64,000 nt of DNA, from the NCBI RefSeq assembly GCF_000204055.1, contig NW_006768819.1, positions 476,120-540,119 of the forward strand, in the 5' to 3' direction. Position numbers and translations under genes: made by a program. Below the pieces are notes generated by a model. That model did no database searches and was not told the origin of the DNA. It saw only the letters and a list, made by a program, of their open reading frames with translations. Origin of the DNA: Melampsora larici-populina 98AG31 (lineage: Eukaryota > Basidiomycota > Pucciniomycetes > Pucciniales > Melampsoraceae). This document shows, piece by piece, positions 58,357-64,000 of the stretch; position 1 is the first letter of the stretch; each line of letters starts with the position of its first letter.

Positions 58357-60387
58357 TCAAAGCTCATTGGCGGTGTTTTGAAGGTTGCGTTCCTTGTGCT
58401 TGCGGAACTCCTTGTCCTCTTCATTCAACTTCTTGCTTTGACCCACAGGATTAGATAATGTTGACTGATTATTAACTCCTTCATTCTCCATTTCAGACTT
58501 CCGATGGGTGTATGCTGATTCTATAAGTAACTTTTCCAGCTCTGACTCTTCGGAATTTGGTACAAAAGCAAAGTCAAAGTAATCCAAGCATTAGCTTGGA
58601 TGCAAAATGGTTGCAAGGATTAATATGTTAGATCCAAGCGCTTCCTTGAGATAAGACTTCACTCGCACCAGCATGGCGTGGTGCATAGGGAAGAGCGGCT
58701 TGCTTTGAGATTGTGTGGTGTCTATCTTCTTTTGAAGATATTTCTGAAGCTTGACATACTCGTGTATGACAAGTCAAGCGGTGGGTCCGTCTTGTTCAAA
58801 GAATTTAGTTAAATTCTTAAACTCCTACAAAAACGTGTAATGAATAGTCTTTGAGTATTCCACCCAAATACATGATTTCAATGATCAAACAAAAGCAACT
58901 TGACTCACTTGAAGAAGCTCCATGAGAGCCCTCACTTGTTGCCATTTGTCGGGCAAAATCATGACCTTTTTAAATATACCTCGTGGTTGATTGATATTTG
59001 GAGGGAGTGCCGTCTTGCCAGCGCGACTGGTTTGACCTTGGTGCGGCTGATCCATCTGATCTTCTTTCAGAATCTGATTGACGACCTAGGTTGATGAAAT
59101 GAACGATTGTCAGTAAGAAACAGTGAAGTGAAAACATTATACTGTGCTTACCTCACAGGCATTGTACAACCGAGTCCAGCATTGTAGTTTGATATTCCAT
59201 CAAATACCATAGCCAGGGATGGGCCTTGGAAGCTTTTCCTTTAACAATGCCTGGCTGACAGCGTCAAAAAGCATGCACATACACTACGCCAGATCACTAA
59301 TTTACCGCTGAGTTCAGAAAATTGAAACTTTAGAAAACTATCACCAATACAGGGGAGTTCAGAAAAATTTGAAAAAATAATGATTCAATTCATGGGTGCT
59401 GTCCCCTCATTTCACATATTTTTGCATATTTTTGCCATGATTTTTGAAGTCTCCCCAAACCAAAATGCTCACAGGGGATATTATGTCAGAAACTCAAATT
59501 TTGTCCAAAACTAGCAAGATTTGGGCAAAAACTTCCAATGCACAAAAATATGAGAATTTTTGTTCAATCATCTGAACACTTGCAATTTATGGAAGCCACA
59601 TGATGGCTCTACAAGGTTTATTAAGGTGCTGAAGCCATTGTAGTAATGACTTCTATGCTTATATATGGTTCCTGCTGTGTACGTCTCTTGATATATCTCA
59701 CCCATTCTTGGAGACACACAACTTTTTTGTGCACCCAAGCTGTAGAGCCAGAGTGGCATTCAGAATGTCAAGACACTACATGTGTTGGAGCAAAATTGAT
59801 GATTTTGTTGGTGTTGCAAGGGCACTGTGTCTCTACCTGCCAGTTTTGGACCAAAATTGGGTTTCTGACATTATTTGCATTGTGGTTGTAAAAATATGAA
59901 AACATTTACCAGATGATTGGAATGCACCGAAGGGCCCAACCAATATTTTTTCATATTTTTCTGACCCCTCCCAGCTTTTCCATAATTTTCTATGTCTGCT
60001 CAATTTTCTAAACTCAGCAGTAAGTTTGCAATTTGGCATAGTGATAACTGCTGAACCACCGATCTTTTGTCCTACAACATCAAGCTATGTTGTGAACATG
60101 TTGTCAGCATGTTGTTGTTGTTAAAAGAAAATATTGGATATCAGTATTGTGTCACTTACTTTGGTTGTGAGCAGGTGAACTGCATTGCCCACATTCCGGT
60201 CGGTTGCAGACACTTCTTTGATTTCATACGGGCCATTGATCATGTTGTACCAAGTACTACTACTACTAGCCTCTTGAGAGCCAGTCACATTGACGTCATC
60301 GACTTCATCATCTGCTTCTGATTCGTCATCGGAGATCTTGTTGGTTTTGCTGCTTTCATCTTCTTCAATCACCGTTGTAGTATTCAA
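58357..60387 (-). pseudogene. hAT-family transposase, broken
   Basis: Pieces on the minus strand in order: an acidic Ser-rich segment with TWYNMINGPYEIKEVSAT (60387-60121), then past an insertion QCWTRLYNACE (about 59150-59200). Next, after an intron-like gap, come LPDKWQQVRALMELLQ (58900-58990), a FEQDGPTA segment ending in a stop, and YVKLQKYLQKKIDTTQ. Then KSYLKEALGSNILILATILH is followed by a stop and DYFDFAFVPNSEESELEKLL (58587-58357). The KW..v..L..lL and lAtiLhP patterns are those of hAT transposases. The C-terminal dimerisation region is missing. Inactive. Confidence 0.65.
59282..60043. mobile_element. 762-bp TIR element inserted in the hAT pseudogene
   Basis: Ends are imperfect inverted repeats of about 45 bp: CACTACGCCAGATCACTAA with GCTGAGTTCAGAAAATTGA on the left; reversed right end CACTATGCCAAATTGCAAAC with GCTGAGTTTAGAAAATTGA. 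Subterminal GGGGAGTTCAGAAAAATTTG and GGGGTCAGAAAAATATG also pair. Flanks share only ATA. No transposase. Confidence 0.7.
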
Positions 60388-62994
60388 AGCTCAACAAGAG
60401 CTTTACAACACCTAAGAAGGGATAATCTACTACGTGTAATATAGTAGAAGTTGCCTAAAGACTGCCTTCTTCAAAGAAACCAGCACAAGGGCACTTGCTG
60501 ACCACTTTGTGATAACAGAGAAAAAGATAAAGGCACCAGAGAAATAAAGCAATACTGTTGCGTAGTATTATTCCCAGATTCTAAGCGCAAAAAGTCCACA
60601 CACTATGTTATTACTAGCAATACTGCTGTTAAGTATTATTCCCAATTTGACTTATAGTCTTCAACACACGTAAATAAATTTCTCCTTGCTTTGAAGGGGC
60701 GGATTTAAGTGATCTTAGTACAAATATAGCAAATAAATGATGATTTATAACACTACAACAAAGGAATTAGATGCAGAAAGGGGAAAAACAATACCAAAAT
60801 CATCAAGGAGTACTTATATCCACATGTAACAACCTCTACAATAGTCAACAGCTTCAAAAACCAGTCAAATCCGCCTAAAGAACCCTAAAAACCATGTAAT
60901 GATGCAATGTAATGATCTTGTTACTAATGTATGATGTAAGTTTGCACAGCCAAAAGTGATCAATGACGCAACGATTTAATGTACAGCACTTCTTAAGATG
61001 AATACAGGTGATTTTTCCTTGTAAACTAGCTGCAAACCAATTTTTGAGATTAGAAATTTTTTCAGATGTGGTCCAATTTTGATCTACTATAGTGCATCTT
61101 GTAGCCCTGGTGATACTGATCATTTATGACACCCATATGACCTATTTCTGACGAGTGATGAGTAAGATATTGAGTTGTGAAGTTAAGGTTTTTGGTGTTA
61201 CATGTTGACTTGTGACTGTAAATTCAAGATTCACACCAATTTCCAATTTCCCTTATGGCTTTTTACATACACCTACGTTACTAATGATGCAAAGCTTGTA
61301 TATTTTGTAATACACTCTTCTGCATTGAATGAGCTATCTACCAACCTAATCTGACGTCATTTGACATATGTAATTAGCTGAAAACCTTCATTTTCGACGA
61401 AATTCACCTATTTTCTTCACTTTTGTGAGCTACTAGCGTCTTTCAGGCTAGTAAGTCACTAAAGAAAAGGATGAGAATAATAAACTGAGTTTATTATGAG
61501 CGTGGGAAACTTATTTAAAGTTTTAAATAAGGTTATAAGAAAATGCGTGGGATCAAATCCGCACTGACTTCAGTTAGATGACCTCTTAACAGAGGGTTTG
61601 GATACAAATCCGGGAATTAATGCAAGACAAGAAGTCTTCTAGCAGGATGTAAAGCAGAAACTACAGTCTAGTTTCGTGCCCAAGCTAACAACACTTTACT
61701 CTAGAGTTTGTTAATCAAGGGAAATATCACCTAGTGATATTTAAAGTTCTTTAAACTCTGTACACAGAGAAACTCCCGTGAATTGAGAGTTTCTCAAGTT
61801 ATTGAATTCCCTCAATAACTTGAGCAGTACTTCAAGGATCACCTCCTGAGAGAAGTCTTCAAAAGAACTTCAACAAACAACCAAAGTAAGGATCAATAAG
61901 AGAAATATATCATGTCTAACAATGAGGACAAGAACTCTATTTATCTGATTGATGAAGTTATTGATAATTTGTTTGAATGTAATGATGATGATGATGATTT
62001 TCCTGGCGGGTCAGAGAGCTCTTTATATACTCAAAACCCTGAAAATCCTTTATGTACAACTTGTGGTTTGATTACATACTCATTTGACGTATGTAATCAT
62101 GAATTTTAATTATTTATTTATTATCTGATTACACACATGTGTAACTCTTGTGTTACTCATGTGATGCGCACTTGTGAAAGGCAGTCTTACATAATGCAAC
62201 CTTTTGGTCACATTTACATATATGTACATATGTAATTTCATATGTAACTATATGTAATTACGTATGTACTTGGCTCTTGAAACTGAGCCATGAGTTGTAA
62301 TTATTATTTTTGTTATTTTATAGTTATTTAGGCAGCCCTTTGGTACTAGTAATAGGGCTCGGGGCTGACAACTTTTCACAGCTGCTACTCTCTTTTTCTT
62401 GCTCATGTAATATGACATCATCTCCCACAACCTTAAAAACCCCGGAAAATCCTCTTGGCAACCTTAATTTCCATCACTACCACCATTACATACGTAAACT
62501 ACACATATAACCCTTGTTTACCATCTTTGAAAAAGTACCTTTCTGCTAATAACTTCTGTTTTCCCTTATCAACCTTCAAGATTAAAATTGTTACTGTATA
62601 ATAAAGTGTTGTTCTTTCATATTCTAACCTTAATAAACCCATAACTTAATTATTAATATCCTAAAAACTATTTTCCAACTTTTACACCTATATTTTCAAA
62701 TTTTTCTTATCTTTTCTTTTTCTGTCTTTTTGTAATAACTTTGTAAGTAAACTATAATGATCTTAAGAATATATTTGAAATGAGATGACATAATATTGAA
62801 CTAATAAGTATACATAAGCCTCTAAGAGCTTCAATTGATCTGAAAACCTGCATTTCAAATTTCCTGCTATACTGAAGTTTCCTAATAACTTGATAAAGTA
62901 ATGATGATTAATTTTCTTGATTGATTTCATAGATAGATCACCACACTGTGTGGGCATGTTGACGTGCTACAAGGATATTTACATGGTGATACCT
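60388..62994. other. AT-rich DNA without a recognised gene
   Basis: A 65-codon frame at 61912-62109 (MSNNEDKNSIYLIDEVIDNL, with a C-x2-C in LCTTCGL) starts at an ATG but has no recognisable domain, promoter or homologue here. GAGAGTTTCTCAAGTTATTGA with its reverse around 61790-61830 makes a hairpin. Nothing else supportable. Confidence 0.4.
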
Positions 62995-64000
62995 GGAAAG
63001 ATAGGTTAATGATATTTTCAAAAACTACACCTACACTTCCTTAATAGACTTGACAAGCATTTGATAGGCACATGAACACAACTCAGGTCAGGAAATCTTT
63101 GGCTTAACCATCATTGATCTTAATTCAAACAGGTTCAGACTCTGGGACCCAAGCTGCAATTACCAGACCTTGTAAGAGCCAAAAACTTTTTATTCACATG
63201 CAAAACATTCACCAAAGAAAGACATCAAGTCCCTCAACCTGGCCAACAAGGATGCCTTAAAATTTTTAATCTGAGGCATTCTTGGATGGCAATAGCCCTA
63301 GACCCAGTTTCTAAGTAATTCATCTGAGGCAATCTTTGGGGCCACAGAAAGCCTTGGATCAATTCCTTGGATCAAAGGTTTAAGGTAATCTATATCTGAG
63401 GGTACCTCAGATTTTACAATCCAAGGTATCTTTGCTGGCAGTGAAACACCACCATCCTCAACAAAGCCATTTCTTTTGAATCAATCACTGAATATTTGGA
63501 CAGCACATGGCAGTTGAAACATTGCTGGAACTGGGCTACAATTGCAGATCAAAACCGGCCAACAGACAGCCAACCCCCAAGGGATCAAAACCTCTCCCCT
63601 ATCCTTTAGCACCAAATCATGTCTCCTCACCAAGATCAAGTATGGTATTTGAGACAGCTAACATAAACCTTTCACCTGACGCAGCCAGAGGGGTTTTACT
63701 GGTTCTGGAAACACAAGCAGCTTGATGGCAAAAGGCTCTAACAACACTTTAAGCAATGCAAAAAAAACTATGCATGGTAGATGGTCCTATGTGGCACAGA
63801 AAAAATCCCATCTCCAGTGTCATTTCACAATTGCACAACAGCCTTGCTTGCACAATACAGCCTTGAATCTATTGTAACAGGGTGTGAATAGAATCAGCTT
63901 GCAGATCACTGAGGTTCAAGTTGGCTGAGGAGTTCTTAAGAGTTTGGGTACTGGAGTTCTTGAATGTTTAGGTACTTTGGGTTCCTAGCTCATCAAAATT
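62995..64000. repeat. Segmental duplication X, copy 2 (continues past window end)
   Basis: Collinear with 49771-50745 to the last base, sharing GGTTCAGACTCTGGGACCCA and TTTATTCACATGCAAAA. By analogy with blocks 1 and 2, a further secreted-protein copy may lie to the right of the window. Confidence 0.85.

Noticed and set aside
61912..62109. 65-residue acidic frame with a C-x2-C pair
   Set aside because: Too short and without context to call a gene; could be a retroelement leader frame.

Overview
This window is nuclear DNA from a repeat-rich fungus. The best fit is a rust (Pucciniales): AT-rich sequence, short spliceosomal introns (57-112 bp) in every conserved gene, lineage-specific small secreted proteins, and dense nested transposons that include a tyrosine-recombinase retroelement and a Ty1/copia element. 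The species assignment is inference; no rRNA or marker gene is present.

Conserved genes: the 3' eight exons of a glycine decarboxylase P-protein gene (1-3188, +, cut by the window start); a four-exon UTP14 gene for ribosome biogenesis (14462-17795, -); a three-exon gene of unknown function (38282-39165, +); and a two-exon TMEM41/TVP38-type VTT-domain membrane protein (44862-46285, +). Lineage-specific candidates: a duplicated pair of secreted proteins with a Thr/Lys/Pro-rich repeat tail (3999-4785 and 12431-13340, both -); a single-exon secreted protein (55726-56142, +) with a decayed paralogue (52471-52890) inside collinear duplicated blocks; and weaker small Cys-containing ORFs (43428-43634, 47624-47874, 21656-22140). 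A SAT4/HRK-like kinase pseudogene lies at 41021-42455.

Mobile DNA dominates the rest. Two three-level insertion nests can be read. In the first, an inverted-repeat element (about 6013-10110) carries a 2.0-kb element with hAT-type 8-bp target duplications (6688-8719), which itself carries a 1.6-kb terminal-inverted-repeat element (7042-8638). In the second, a Ngaro-like tyrosine-recombinase retrotransposon (24155-36869, -) with a complete A1-ORFs-B1-A2-B2 split-repeat layout has its recombinase gene interrupted by a PIF/Harbinger-like element (25884-32858, TAA duplication). That element is itself interrupted by a nearly complete copia element (26691-32559, AGATT duplication). Several small MITEs sit in tandem-duplicated DNA, so the uninterrupted sister copy gives an internal empty-site control (23127-23577, 48811-49016, 50982-51420).

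The right third (47.6-64 kb) is mostly diverged segmental duplications, MITEs and a broken hAT transposase. I found no CRISPR array, no convincing RNA gene and no multi-gene pathway cluster. The most unusual content is the nested retroelement, with its apparent splicing of gag to reverse transcriptase, and the duplicated secreted-protein blocks. One run of 129 Ns (18964-19092) marks an assembly gap. All splice sites are read by eye from the sequence and are not confirmed by transcripts.
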